Assembly: GCF_041296385.1 (NCBI RefSeq)
Contig: NW_027183960.1
Span: 1,411,001-1,475,000, forward strand
Source of the DNA: Aphelocoma coerulescens
Taxonomy: Eukaryota > Chordata > Aves > Passeriformes > Corvidae
Direction: 5' to 3'
DNA: 64,000 bases
In this document: positions 1 through 9,266 of the stretch, piece by piece
Position numbering within the stretch: position 1 is the stretch's first letter
Layout: the number at the start of each line of letters is the position of its first letter
The notes under the pieces: model-generated
Database searches by the model: none
Told to the model about the DNA's origin: nothing
The model's input: the letters and a program-made list of their open reading frames with translations, nothing else
Made by a program: the position numbers and the translations under genes

Positions 1-460
1 GAGGATCGTGTCTGGCAGCTCTCTGAGCCTCTTACACTTTGGAAGCGCAACAGCATCCTAGGAGTCATATACTGGCAACTGGCACCTCCAGGACACTTGC
101 TGCTCCTAGGATGCTTTTCTCTGGGAAAATCTTCTTGCACACAACCTTGCTGCAGATTTTACTTCTAGGCCTTTTGTGGCCATCTGCATCCGCAGCCACA
201 AGCAGCTTCTGATGATCGACATGGCTCTGGGAGAGCAGGGACTCCTGTCTGTGGACAAAGAAAACAAAGACAACTTGTAAGAAGAAAACCTGGAGCTTCT
301 AGTTAGAAGAGAAAGGACTATTCAATCAAGGCAGAGCCAAGGGAGGAAACTTTCTAAAATGGAACAAGCAGCAGAAGCACAGCAGTATTGCAGAAGAAAT
401 TCCCCTCCCAGCACTTGGCTTAAGGAAAACGCCTGATGTTTCTATGAGAGACTTGAGTTC
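1..460 (+). repeat. Partial long monomer, 3' part only (subtype K)
   Basis: Matches 18821-19280, the tail of the K monomer at 18077, including TTACACTTTGGAAGCGCAAC and the GGAAAACGCCTGATG end. The unit is cut by the window edge. Confidence 0.95.
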
Positions 461-532
461 ATGTCTACTATTGGGTACCAGACATCTGAACATTTAGACT
501 ATTGGCTTTCCAGGCTCACGCTATTCAAACCG

Positions 533-544
533 GAAAGTGAAACT
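533..544 (+). promoter_or_regulatory. ISRE-type motif GAAAGTGAAACT (one per long monomer)
   Basis: Exact match to the interferon-stimulated response element core GAAANNGAAACT bound by IRF-family factors. It sits 72 bp after the anchor in each long monomer (for example 4938-4949). In short monomers the same place reads GAATGTCAAACT, which breaks the motif. Presence is certain; use as a binding site is untested. Confidence 0.6.
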
Positions 545-623
545 ACTCTAACAGTAGGGATGATTGCAAGAAATGTTTCTGCTCGCACCACGACTGCCGA
601 CCATGCATCATTCTTACCTTGCA

Positions 624-1032
624 CCTGTCCAAAGGCCTTCCTCCGTCTGCGCTCCGGCAACTCTCACCCAGGCAAGGGCAAGGATGGAGGCCCTTGCCAC
701 AAGTAGCCCAAGCGTGGACATCTTCCTCATCCTGCTACTCCACTGCTGACGTCAGGGTATTCCCTGGAGCTGCAAACACCTGCCTTTGCTGCTCGAGGAC
801 CTTCTCTAGCACCATGCCAAACCCCTTCTCCTATGGCAGTGCTGCAGCATCCTGCGAGCCATGGACTGGAACTGGCACCTTCAGCATAGTTGCTCCTGGG
901 AAACATCATTCAGCCATTCCCTTACTGCAATGAGCTGGACTCCTACTCCTCTGCAAGGCTCTTCCTGGACAGGTGCATCCTCAGCAATGAGACGGTTCTG
1001 CTGAGAGCCATGGCTCTGAGGGAGCAGCCAGT
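624..1032 (+). repeat. Internal duplication, copy 1 (409 bp), example in the monomer at 461
   Basis: Begins at CCTGTC (624) and ends just before the next CCTGTC (1033). Landmarks recur 409 bp later: GCCACAAGTAGCCC (696 and 1105), CTCGAGGA (792 and 1201), CAGCATCCTG (845 and 1254). Later landmarks are offset by 410-414 because of small indels. The two copies are clearly related but diverged, far more than monomers of the same subtype. Copy 1 is present in all long monomers and absent from all short ones. Confidence 0.88.
747..754 (+). promoter_or_regulatory. CRE octamer TGACGTCA in internal copy 1
   Basis: Perfect palindromic cyclic-AMP response element. In copy 1 it is intact in subtypes A, B, E and F (sixteen monomers by my reading; another example is 5152-5159) and decayed to TGACATCT in D, H, H', J and K. 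An 8-bp match is weak evidence of function. Confidence 0.5.
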
Positions 1033-1446
1033 CCTGTCAAAAGGCCTTCCTCTGACTCCACTCCTGCAGCTCCCACGGAGGCACTGGGAGCCTTGGACAC
1101 TCTTGCCACAAGTAGCCCAAGCGTGGACATCTTCCTCATCCTGCTCCTCCACTGCTGACGTCAGGGAATTCCCTGGAGCTCCTAAAATCTGCCTTTCCTG
1201 CTCGAGGATCGTGTCTGGCAGCTCTCTGAGCCTCTTCGCCTTTGGCAGCGCCACAGCATCCTGAGAGTCATATACTGGAAACTGGCAGCTACAGGACACT
1301 TGCTGCTCCTAGGATGCTTTTCTCTGGGAAAATCTTCTTGGACACGACATTGCTCCAGTTTTTACTTCTAGGCCTTTCGTGGCCATCTGCATCCGCAGCC
1401 ACAAGCAGCTTCTGATGATCGACATGGCTCTGGGAAAACAGGGACT
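1033..1446 (+). repeat. Internal duplication, copy 2 (about 414 bp), example in the monomer at 461
   Basis: Runs from CCTGTC at 1033 to the CCTGTT at 1447 (CCTGTC in most other monomers). It contains the palindrome GGGAATTCCC and the CACGGAGGCACTGGGAGCC block. The single element of short monomers (for example 3031-3444, also 414 bp) matches copy 2, not copy 1, along its whole length. Confidence 0.88.
1156..1173 (+). promoter_or_regulatory. Abutting CRE and kappaB-type palindromes
   Basis: TGACGTCA is followed directly by GGGAATTCCC, which fits the kappaB pattern GGGRNWYYCC and is itself the centre of the 14-bp palindrome CAGGGAATTCCCTG. The kappaB-type part is kept in copy 2 of all long monomers and in short monomers. 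The CRE half is intact in subtypes A, E and most short monomers (about 26 composite sites), and is TGACGGCA in B, F and H or TGACATCA in D, J, K and Sc. Another intact example is 3154-3171. Confidence 0.5.
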
Positions 1447-1663
1447 CCTGTTTGTGGACAAAGAAAACAAAGACAACTTGTAAGAAGAAAACCTGGAGCT
1501 TCTAGATAGAAGACAAAGGACTATTCAATCAAGGCAGGGCCAAGGGAGGAAACTTTCTAAAATGGAACAAGCAGCAGAAGCACAGTAGTTTTGCAGAAGA
1601 AATTCCCTTCCCAGCACTTGGCTTAAGGAAAAAACCTCATGTTTCTATGAGAGACTTGAGTTC

Positions 1664-2866
1664 ATGTCTACTACTGGGTACCAGACATCTGAACATTTAG
1701 ACTATTGGCTTTCCAGGCTCACGCTATTCAAACCGGAAAGTGAAACTACTCTAACAGTAAGGATGATTGCAAGAAATGTTTCTGTTTACACCACGACTGC
1801 CGACCATGCATCATTCTTACCTTCCACCTGTCCAAAAGCCTTCCTCCATCTGCGCTCCGGCAACTCTCACCCAGGCAAGGGCAGGGATGGAGGCTCTTGC
1901 CACAAGTAGCCCAAGCGTAGACATCTTCCTCATCCTGCTACTCCACTGCTGACGTCAGGGTATTCCCTGGAGCTGCAAACACCTGCCTTTGCTGCTCGAG
2001 GATCTTCTCTAGCATCATGCAAAACCCCTTCTCCTATGGCAGCGCTGCAGCATCCTGCGAGCCACGGACTGGAACTGGCACCTCCAGCAAAGTTGCTCCT
2101 GGGAAACATCCCTCAGCCATTCCCTTACTGCAATGAGCTGGACTCCTACTCCTCTGCAATGCTCTTCCTGGACAGGTGCATCCTCAGCAATGAGACGGTT
2201 CTGCTGAGAGCCACAGCTCTGAGGGAGCAGCCAGTCCTGCCCAATGGTTGCCCTCTGTCACCAGTCCTGCAGCTCCCACGGAGGCACTGGGAGCCTTGGA
2301 CACTCTTGCCACAAGTAGCCCAAGCGTGGACATCTTCCTCATCCTGCTCCTCCACTGCTGACGGCAGGGAATTCCCTGGTGCTCCAAACATCTGCCTTTC
2401 CTGCTGGAGGATCGTGTCTGGCAGATCTCTGAGCCTCTTTGCCTTTGGCAGCGCCACAGCATCCTAGGAGTCATATACTGGCAACTGGCACCTCCAGGAC
2501 ACTTGCTGCTCCTAGGATGCTTTTCTCTGGGAAAATCTTCTTGCACACGACCTTGCTGCCGATTTTACTTCTAGGCCTTTCGTGGCCATCTGCATCCTCA
2601 GCCACAAGCAGCTTCTGATGATCAACAGGGCTCTGGGAGAGCAGGGACTCCTGTCTGTGGACAAAGAAAACAAAGACAACTTGTAAGAAGAAAACCTGGA
2701 GCTTCTAGTTAGAAGAAAAAGGACTATTCAATCAAGGCAGGGCCAAAGCAGGAAACTTTCTAAAATGGAACAAGCAGCAGAAGCACAGTAGTTTTGCAGA
2801 AGAAATTCCCCTCCCAGCACTTGGCTTAAGGAAAAAGTCTGATGTTTCTATGAGAGACTTGAGTTC
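1664..2866 (+). repeat. Long monomer 2, 1203 bp, subtype B
   Basis: Subtype B markers: CTACTACTGGG after the anchor, ACCTTCCACCTGTCCAAAAGCC near 1820, and a copy-2 tail CTGGCAGATCTCTGAGCC near 2417 that also occurs in Sa short monomers. Partners at 20484 and 57657, with a hybrid at 53252. Confidence 0.97.
1821..2654 (-). pseudogene. Exon-like body with splice-type edges (long form), example
   Basis: On the minus strand a pyrimidine-rich tract, tttgttttctttgtccacag, ends in AG at 2656-2655. A candidate branch site CTTAC lies about 30 nt upstream. The 834-nt body ends at AAG|GTAAGA, with GT at 1820-1819. The same edges occur in essentially every long monomer, about 157 and 990 bp after the anchor. 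Within the body, one frame reads through the first 170 nt or so and a second frame carries on after a 1-nt shift. Both internal copies carry related frames, for example a QDEEDVHAWATCGK stretch, interrupted by stops. This suggests descent from a coding exon that was duplicated internally and has decayed. I do not recognise the protein. Splicing and transcription are inferred only from sequence. Confidence 0.45.
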
Positions 2867-3661
2867 ATGTCTACTATTGGATAGCAGACATCTGAACATT
2901 TAGACTACTGGCTTTCCAGGCTCACGCAATTCAAACCGGAATGTCAAACTATTTCAAAAGCTAGAGATGCTTGGAAGAAATGTTTCTGTACTCACCACAA
3001 CTGGGGACCATGCATCATTCTTACCTTGCACCTGTCCAAAGGCCTTCCTCCGTCTCCAGTCCTGCCGCTCTCACGGAGGCACTGGGAGCCTCGGACACTC
3101 TTGCCACAAGTAGCCCAAGCGTGGACATCTTCCTCATCCTGCTCCTCCACTGCTGACGTCAGGGAATTCCCTGGAGCTCCCAACATCTGCCTTTCCAGCT
3201 GGAGGATCATGTCTGGCAGCTCTCTGAGCCTCTTCAAATTTGGCAGCGCCACAGCATCCTAGGAGTGATATACTGGCAACTGGCACCTCCAGGACACTTG
3301 CTGCTCCTAGGATGCTTTTCTCTGGGAAAATCTTCTTGCATACAACCTTGCTCCAGTTTTTACTTCTAGGCCTTTCGTGGCCATCTGCATTCTCAGCCAC
3401 AAGCAGGTTCTGATGATCAACAGGGCTCTGGGAGAGCAGGGACTCCTGTCTGTGGACAAAGAAAACAAAGACAACTTGTAAGATTAAAACCTGGAGCTTC
3501 TAGTTAGAAGAGAAAGGACTATTCAATCAAGGCAGGGCCAAGGGAGGAAACTTTCTAAAATGGAACAAGCAGCAGAAGCACAGTAGATTTGCAGAAGAAA
3601 TTCCCCTCCCAGCACTTGGCTTAAGGAAAAAACCTCATGTTTCTATGAGAGACTTGAGTTC
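2867..3661 (+). repeat. Short monomer 3, 795 bp
   Basis: Carries the common short-class head (GGATAGCAGAC, GAATGTCAAACT, ACCACAACTGGGG) and the private tail CTTCAAATTTGGC near 3230, plus GAGTGATATACTGG near 3262. Partners at 21687 and 58860. Confidence 0.97.
3025..3449 (-). pseudogene. Exon-like body (short form), example
   Basis: Same acceptor-like and donor-like edges as the long form (AG at 3451-3450, GT at 3024-3023), but only 425 nt because copy 1 is missing. In this monomer the usual TGA in the early frame is TCA (near 3270), so an 88-codon frame without an ATG runs from 3400 to 3134 before a stop. 425 is not a multiple of 3 and the long form is 409 nt longer (also not a multiple of 3), so short and long forms cannot share a reading frame through the donor. 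Confidence 0.42.
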
Positions 3662-4865
3662 ATGTCTACTATAGGGTAGCAGACATCTGAACATTTAGAC
3701 TATTGGCTTTCCAGGCTCACACTATTCAAACCGGAAAGTGAAACTACTCTAAAAGCTAGAGGCAATTGCAAGAAATGTTTCTGCTCGTACCACGACTGCC
3801 GACCATGCATCATTCTTACCTTGCACCTGTCCAAAGGCCTTCCTCCGTCTGCGCTCTGGCAACTCTCACCCAAGCTCGGGCAGGGATGGAGGCTCTTGCC
3901 ACAAGTAGCCCAAGCCTGGAGATATTCCTCATCCTGATCTTCCACTGCTGACATCTAGGAATTCCCTGGAGCTGCAAACACCTGCCTTTGCTGCTCGAGG
4001 ATCTTCTCTAGCACCATGCCAAATGCCTTCTCCTATGGCAGTGCTGCAGCATCCTGCGAGCCATGGACTGGAACTGGCACCTTCAGCATAGTTGCTCCTG
4101 GGAAACATCCTTCAGCCATTCCCTTACTGCAATGAGCTGGACTCCTACTCCTTTGCAAGGCTCTTCCTGGATAGGTGCATCCTCAGCAATGAGACGGTTC
4201 TGCTGAGAGCCGCGGCTCTGAGGGAGCAGCCAGTCCTGTCAAAAGGCCTTCCTCCGTCTCCACTCCTGCAGCTCCCACGGAGGCACTGGGAGCCTTGGAC
4301 ACGCTTGCCACAAGTAGCCCAAGCGTGGACATCTTCCTCATCCTGCTCCGCCACTGCTGACATCAGGGAATTCCCTGGAGCTCCCAACATGTGCCTTTCC
4401 TGCTCGAGGATCGTGTCTGGCAGCTCTCTGAGCCTCTTACATTTTGGAAGCGCAACAGCATCCTAGGAGTCCTATACTGGCAACTGGCAGCTCCAGGACA
4501 CTTGCTGCTCCTAGGATGCTTTTCTCTGGGAAAATCTTCTTGCACACAACCTTGCTGCAGATTTTACTTCTAGGCCTTTCGTGGCCATCTGCATCCACGG
4601 CCACAAGCAGCTTCTGATGATCGACATGGCTCTGGGAGAGCAGGGACTCCTGTCTGTGGACAAAGAAAACAAAGACAACTTGTAAGAAGAAAACCTGGAG
4701 CTTCTAGTTAGAAGAGAAAGGACTATTCAATCAAGGCAGAGCCAAGGGAGGAAACTTTCTAAAATGGAACAAGCAGCAGAAGCACAGCAGTATTGCAGAA
4801 GAAATTCCCCTCCCAGCACTTGGCTTAAGGAAAACGCCTGATGTTTCTGTGAGAGACATGAGTTC
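3662..4865 (+). repeat. Long monomer 4, 1204 bp, subtype D
   Basis: Head CTATAGGGTAGCAGAC and AAAAGCTAGAGGC (the extra base of the 1204 class), GCTCGTACCACG near 3782, tail TTACATTTTGGAAGCGC near 4437. Partners at 22482 and 59655. Confidence 0.97.
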
Positions 4866-6068
4866 ATGTCTACTATTGGGTACCAGACATCTGAACATTT
4901 AGACTATTGGCTTTCCAGGCTCACGCTATTCAAACCGGAAAGTGAAACTACTCTAACAGTAAGGATGATTGCAAGAAATGTTTCTGTTTACACCACGACT
5001 GCCGACCATGCATCATTCTTACCTTGCACCTGTCCAAAGGCCTTCCTCCGTCTGCGCTCTGGCAACTCTCACCCAGGCAAGGGCAGGGATAGAGGCTCTT
5101 GCCACAAGTAGCCCAAGCATGGACATCTTCCTCATCCTGCTACTCCACTGCTGACGTCAGGGTATTCCCTGGAGCTGCAAACACCTGCCTTTGCGGCTCG
5201 AGGACCTTCTCTAGCACCATGCCAAACCCCTTCTCCTATGGCAGTGCTGCAGCATCCTGCGAGCCATGGACTGGAACTGGCACCTTCAGCATAGTTGCTC
5301 CTGGGAAACATCATTCAGCCATTCCCTTACTGCAATGCGCTGGACTCCTACTCCTTTGCAAGGCTCTTCCTGGACAGGTGCATCCTCAGCAATGAGACGG
5401 TTCTGCTGAGAGCCATGGCTCTGAGGGAGGAGCCAGTCCTGCCCAAAGGCCTTCCTCTGACTCCACTCCTGCAGCTCTCACGGAGGCACTGGGAGCCTTG
5501 GACACTCTTGCCACAAGTAGCCCAAGCGTGGACATCTTCCTCATCCTGCTCCTCCACTGCTGACGTCAGGGAATTCCCTGGAGCTCCTAAAATCTGCCTT
5601 TCCTGCTGGAGGATCGTGTCTGGCAGCTCTCTGATCCTCTTCGCCTTTGGCAGCGCCACAGCATCCTGAGAGTCATATACTGGAAACTGGCAGCTACATG
5701 ACACTTGCCGCTCCTAGGATGCTTTTCTCTGGGAAAATCTTCTTGGACACGACATTGCTCCAGTTTTTACTTCTAGGCTTTTCGTGGCCATCTGCATTCT
5801 CAGCCACAAGCAGGTTCTGATGATCGACATGGCTCTGGGAGAGCAGGGACTCCTGTCTGTGGACAAAGAAAACAAAGACAACTTGTAAGAAGAAAACCTG
5901 GAGCTTCTAGTTAGAAGAGAAAGGACTATTCAAACAAGGCAGGGCCAAGGGAGGAAACTATCTAAAATGGAACAAGCAGCAGAAGCACAGTAGTTTTGCA
6001 GAAGAAATTCCCTTCCCAGCACTTGGCTTAAGGAAAAAACCTCATGTTTCTATGAGAGACTTGAGTTC
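4866..6068 (+). repeat. Long monomer 5, 1203 bp, subtype E
   Basis: Markers are GGATAGAGGCTC near 5088, TTTGCGGCTCGAGG near 5191, GCAATGCGCTGG near 5332 and CAGCTACATGACACTTGCCG near 5691. Partners at 23686 and 60859. Confidence 0.97.
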
Positions 6069-7271
6069 ATGTCTACTACTGGGTACCAGACATCTGAACA
6101 TTTAGACTATTGGCTTTCCAGGCTCACGCTATTCAAACCGGAAAGTGAAACTATTCTAACAGAAGGGATGATTGCAAGAAATGTTTCTGTTTACACCACG
6201 ACTGCCGACCATCCATCATTCTTACCTTGCACCTGTCCAAAGGCCTTCCTCCATCTGCGCTCCGGCAACTCTCACCCAGGCAAGGGCAGGGATGGAGGCT
6301 CTTGCCACAAGTAGCCCAAGCGTGGACATCTTCCTCATCCTGCTACTCCACTGCTGACGTCAGGGTATTCCCTGGAGCTGCAAACACCTGCCTTTGCTGC
6401 TCGAGGACCTTCTCTAGCACCATGCAAAACCCCTTCTCCTATGGCAGTGCTGCAGCATCCTGCGAGCCACGGACTGGAACTGGCACCTCCAGCAAAGTTA
6501 CTCCTGGGAAACATCCCTCAGCCATTCCCTTACTGCAATGAGCTGGACTCCTACTCCTCTGCAATGCTCTTCCTGGACAGGTGCATCCTCAGCAATGAGA
6601 CGGTTCTGCTGAGAGCCACGGCTCTGAGGGAGCAGCCAGTCCTGCCCAATGGTTGTCCTCCGTCACCACTCCTGCAGCTCCCACGGAGGCACTGGGAGCC
6701 TTGGACACTCTTGCCACAAGTAGCCCAAGCGTGGACATCTTCCTCATCCTGCTCCTCCACTGCTGACGGCAGGGAATTCCCTGGCGCTCCCAACATCTGC
6801 CTTTCCTGCTCGAGGATCGTGTCTGGCAGCTCTCTGAGCCTCTTTGCCTTTGGCAGCGCCACAGCATCCTAGGAGTCATATACTGGCAACTGGCACCTCC
6901 AGGACACTTGCTGCTCCTAGGATGCTTTCCTCTGGGAAAATCTTCTTGCACACGTCCTTGCTCCAGTTTTTACTCCTAGGCCTTTCGTGGCCATCTGCAT
7001 TCTCAGCCACAAGCAGCTTCTGATGATCGACATGGCTCTGGGAGAGCAGGGACTCCTGTCTGTGGACAAAGAAAACAAAGACAACTTGTAAGAAGAAAAC
7101 CTGGAGCTTCTAGTTAGAAAAAAAAGGACTATTCAATCAAGGCAGGGCCAAGGGAGGAAACTTTCTAAAATGGAACAAGCAGCAGAAGCACAGTAGTTTT
7201 GCAGAAGAAATTCCCCTCCCAGCACTTGGCTTAAGGAAAAAGCATGATGTTTCTATGAGAGACTTGAGTTC
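6069..7271 (+). repeat. Long monomer 6, 1203 bp, subtype F
   Basis: Markers are CTATTCTAACAGAAGGG near 6151, CGACCATCCATC near 6206, CCCAATGGTTGTCC near 6645 and the A-run TTAGAAAAAAAAGG near 7115. Partners at 24889 and 62062; close relative at 12468. Confidence 0.97.
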
Positions 7272-8066
7272 ATGTCTACTATTGGATAGCAGACATCTGA
7301 ACATTTAGACTACTGGCTTTCCAGGCTCACGCAATTCAAACCGGAATGTCAAACTATTTCAAAAGCTAGAGATGCTTCGAAGAAATGTTTCTGTACTCAC
7401 CACAACTGGGGACCATGCATCATTCTTACCTTGCACCTGTCCAAAGGCCTTCCTCCGTCTCCAGTCCTGCCGCTCTCACGGAGGCACTGGGAGCCTTGGA
7501 CACTCTTGCCACAAGTAGCCCAAGCATGGACATCTTCCTCATCCTGCTCCTCCACTGCTGACGTCAGGGAATTCCCTGGAGCTCCAAACATCTGCCTTTC
7601 CAGCTGGAGGATCATGTCTGGCAGCTCTCTGAGCCTCTTCACCTTTGGCAGCGCCACAGCATCCTAGGAGTCATATACTGGCAACTGGCACCTCCAGGAC
7701 ACTTGCTGCTCCTAGGATGCTTTTCTCTGGGAAAATCTTCTTGCACACGACCTTGCTGCCGATTTTACTTCTAGGCCTTTCGTGGCCATCTGCATCCTCA
7801 GCCACAAGCAGCTTCTGATGATCAACAGGGCTCTGGGAGAGCAGGGACTCCTGTCTGTGGACAAAGAAAACAAAGACAACTTGTAAGAAGAAAACCTGGA
7901 GCTTCTAGATAGAAGAAAAAGGACTATTCAATCAAGGCAGGGCCAAAGGAGGAAACTTTCTAAAATGGAACAAGCAGCAGAAGCACAGTAGTTTTGCAGA
8001 AGAAATTCCCCTCCCAGCACTTGGCTTAAGGAAAAAGCCTGATGTTTCTATGAGAGACTTGAGTTC
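7272..8066 (+). repeat. Short monomer 7, 795 bp, subtype Sb
   Basis: Sb markers: AGCATGGACATC near 7524, CCAGCTGGAGGATCATG near 7600, CTTCACCTTTGGC near 7637. It takes the place occupied by a different short subtype in the other two seven-monomer blocks. Confidence 0.97.
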
Positions 8067-9266
8067 ATGTCTACTATTGGGTACCAGACATCTGAACATT
8101 TAGACTATTGGCTTTCCAGGCTCACGCTATTCAAACCGGAAAGTGAAACTACTCTAACAGTAGGGATGATTGCAAGAAATGTTTCTGTTTACACCACGAC
8201 TGCCGACCATGCATCATTCTTACCTTGCACCTGTCCAAAGGCCTTCCTCCGTCTGCGCTCTGGCAACTCTCACCCAAGCTCGGGCAGGGATGGAGGCTCT
8301 TGCCACAAGTAGCCCAAGCCTGGAGATATTCCTCATCCTGATCTTCCACTGCTGACATCTAGGAATTCCCTGGAGCTGCAAACACTTGCATTTGCTGCTC
8401 GAGGATCTTCTCTAGCATCATGCCAAACGCCTTCTCCTATGGCAGTGCTGCAGCATCCTGCAAGTCACGGACTGGAACTGGCACCTCCAGCAAAGTTGCT
8501 CCTGGGAAACATCCCTCAGCCATTCCCTTACTGCAATGAGCTGGACTCCTACTCCTCTGCAATGCTCTTCCTGGACAGGTGCATCCTCAGCAATGAGACG
8601 GTTCTGCTGAGAGCCGCGGCTCTGAGGGAGCAGCCAGTCCTGCCCAAAGGCCTTCCTCCGCCTCCAGTCCCGCAGCTCCCACGGAGGCACTGGGAGCCTT
8701 GGACACTCTTGCCACAAGTAGCCCAAGCATGGACATCTTCCTCATCCTGCTCCTCCACTGCTGACGGCAGGGAATTCCCTGGAGCTGCAAACACCTGCCT
8801 TTGCTGCTCGAGGATCGTGTCTGGCAGCTCTCTGAGCCTCTTCACCTTTGGCTGCGCCACAGCATCCTTGGAGTCATATACTGGCAACTGGCACCTCCAG
8901 TACACTTGCTGCTCCTAGGATGCTTTTCTCTGGGAAAATCTTGCACACGACCTTGCTCCAGATTTTACTTCTAGGCCTTTTGTGGCCATCTGCATCCGCA
9001 GCCACAAGCAGCTTCTGATGATCAACAGGGCTCTGGGAGAGCAGGGACTCCTGTCTGTGGACAAAGAAAACAAAGACAACTTGTAAGATTAAAACCTGGA
9101 GCTTCTAGTTAGAAGAGAAAGGACTATTCAATCAAGGCAGGGCCAAGGGAGGAAACTTTCTAAAATGAAACAAGCAGCAGAAGCACAGTAGATTTGCAGA
9201 AGAAATTCCCCTCCCAGCACTTGGCTTAAGGAAAAAGCCTGATGTTTCTATGAGAGACTTGAGTTC
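8067..9266 (+). repeat. Long monomer 8, 1200 bp, subtype H
   Basis: Subtype H markers: GCATCATGCCAAACGCC near 8415, CAAGTCACGG near 8461, TTTGGCTGCGCC near 8847, and loss of one TTC in AAAATCTTGCAC near 8937, which gives the 1200-bp length. Shares the private TAAAATGAAACAAG near 9162 with the monomer at 48850. Confidence 0.97.

Larger units (their letters stand above)
461..1663 (+). repeat. Long monomer 1, 1203 bp, subtype A
   Basis: Subtype A markers: GCTCGCACCACG near 571, CATCATTCAGCC near 903, GCTCCTAAAATCTGCC near 1179, CCTGAGAGTC at 1260. Partners at 19281, 52049 and 56454. The right splice-like edge is altered (TTTGTGG for CTGTGG near 1451). Confidence 0.97.
461..8066 (+). repeat. Seven-monomer higher-order repeat, copy 1 (L-L-S-L-L-L-S)
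   Basis: Monomer lengths are 1203, 1203, 795, 1204, 1203, 1203 and 795, total 7606 bp, subtypes A-B-S-D-E-F-S. The same order and lengths return at an offset of 18820 bp (19281) and 55993 bp (56454). Similarity also covers the upstream partial monomer 1-460, which matches 18821-19280. The match to the other two copies weakens in the last monomer: 7272-8066 carries Sb-type variants, whereas 26092-26886 and 63265-64000 carry another short subtype, so the exchange point lies near 7240. Confidence 0.93.

Noticed and set aside
1375..1391. CENP-B box
   Set aside because: TTCGTGGCCATCTGC has the TTCG start but lacks the central A and the CGGG end required by the consensus.
1470..1490. Plus-strand splice donor (TTGTAAGAAG) pairing with an acceptor
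   Set aside because: No convincing plus-strand pyrimidine tract with AG follows at a useful distance, whereas the minus strand has both edges in good order.
461..1663. Chicken W-chromosome EcoRI/XhoI satellite families (about 1.2 and 0.7-1.1 kb), because GAATTC and CTCGAG sites recur here
   Set aside because: Those families are described as built of about 21-bp units with A and T tracts. No such short periodicity is visible here.
1664..2866. Minus-strand frames of 103-120 codons as genes
   Set aside because: Two overlapping frames are open over the same bases and neither spans the exon-like body. The internal copies are 409 bp apart, so the frame changes between copies. Treated as decayed exon sequence instead.
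7108..7130. A-run (TTAGAAAAAAAAGG) as a retroposon poly-A tail
   Set aside because: It is only eight A, found in subtype F at the place where other monomers read TTAGAAGAGAAAGG, so it is a point-mutation variant and not an insertion.
461..8066. LTR or non-LTR retrotransposon origin
   Set aside because: No reverse-transcriptase-like, gag-like or integrase-like motifs, terminal repeats or primer-binding sites are visible on either strand of the monomer.
8439..8918. Recurrent plus-strand open frame of 159 codons in H monomers
   Set aside because: It begins mid-repeat, overlaps minus-strand frames of similar length and is cut short or shifted in other subtypes. It recurs only because the DNA is homogenised, and nothing shows constraint on its codons.
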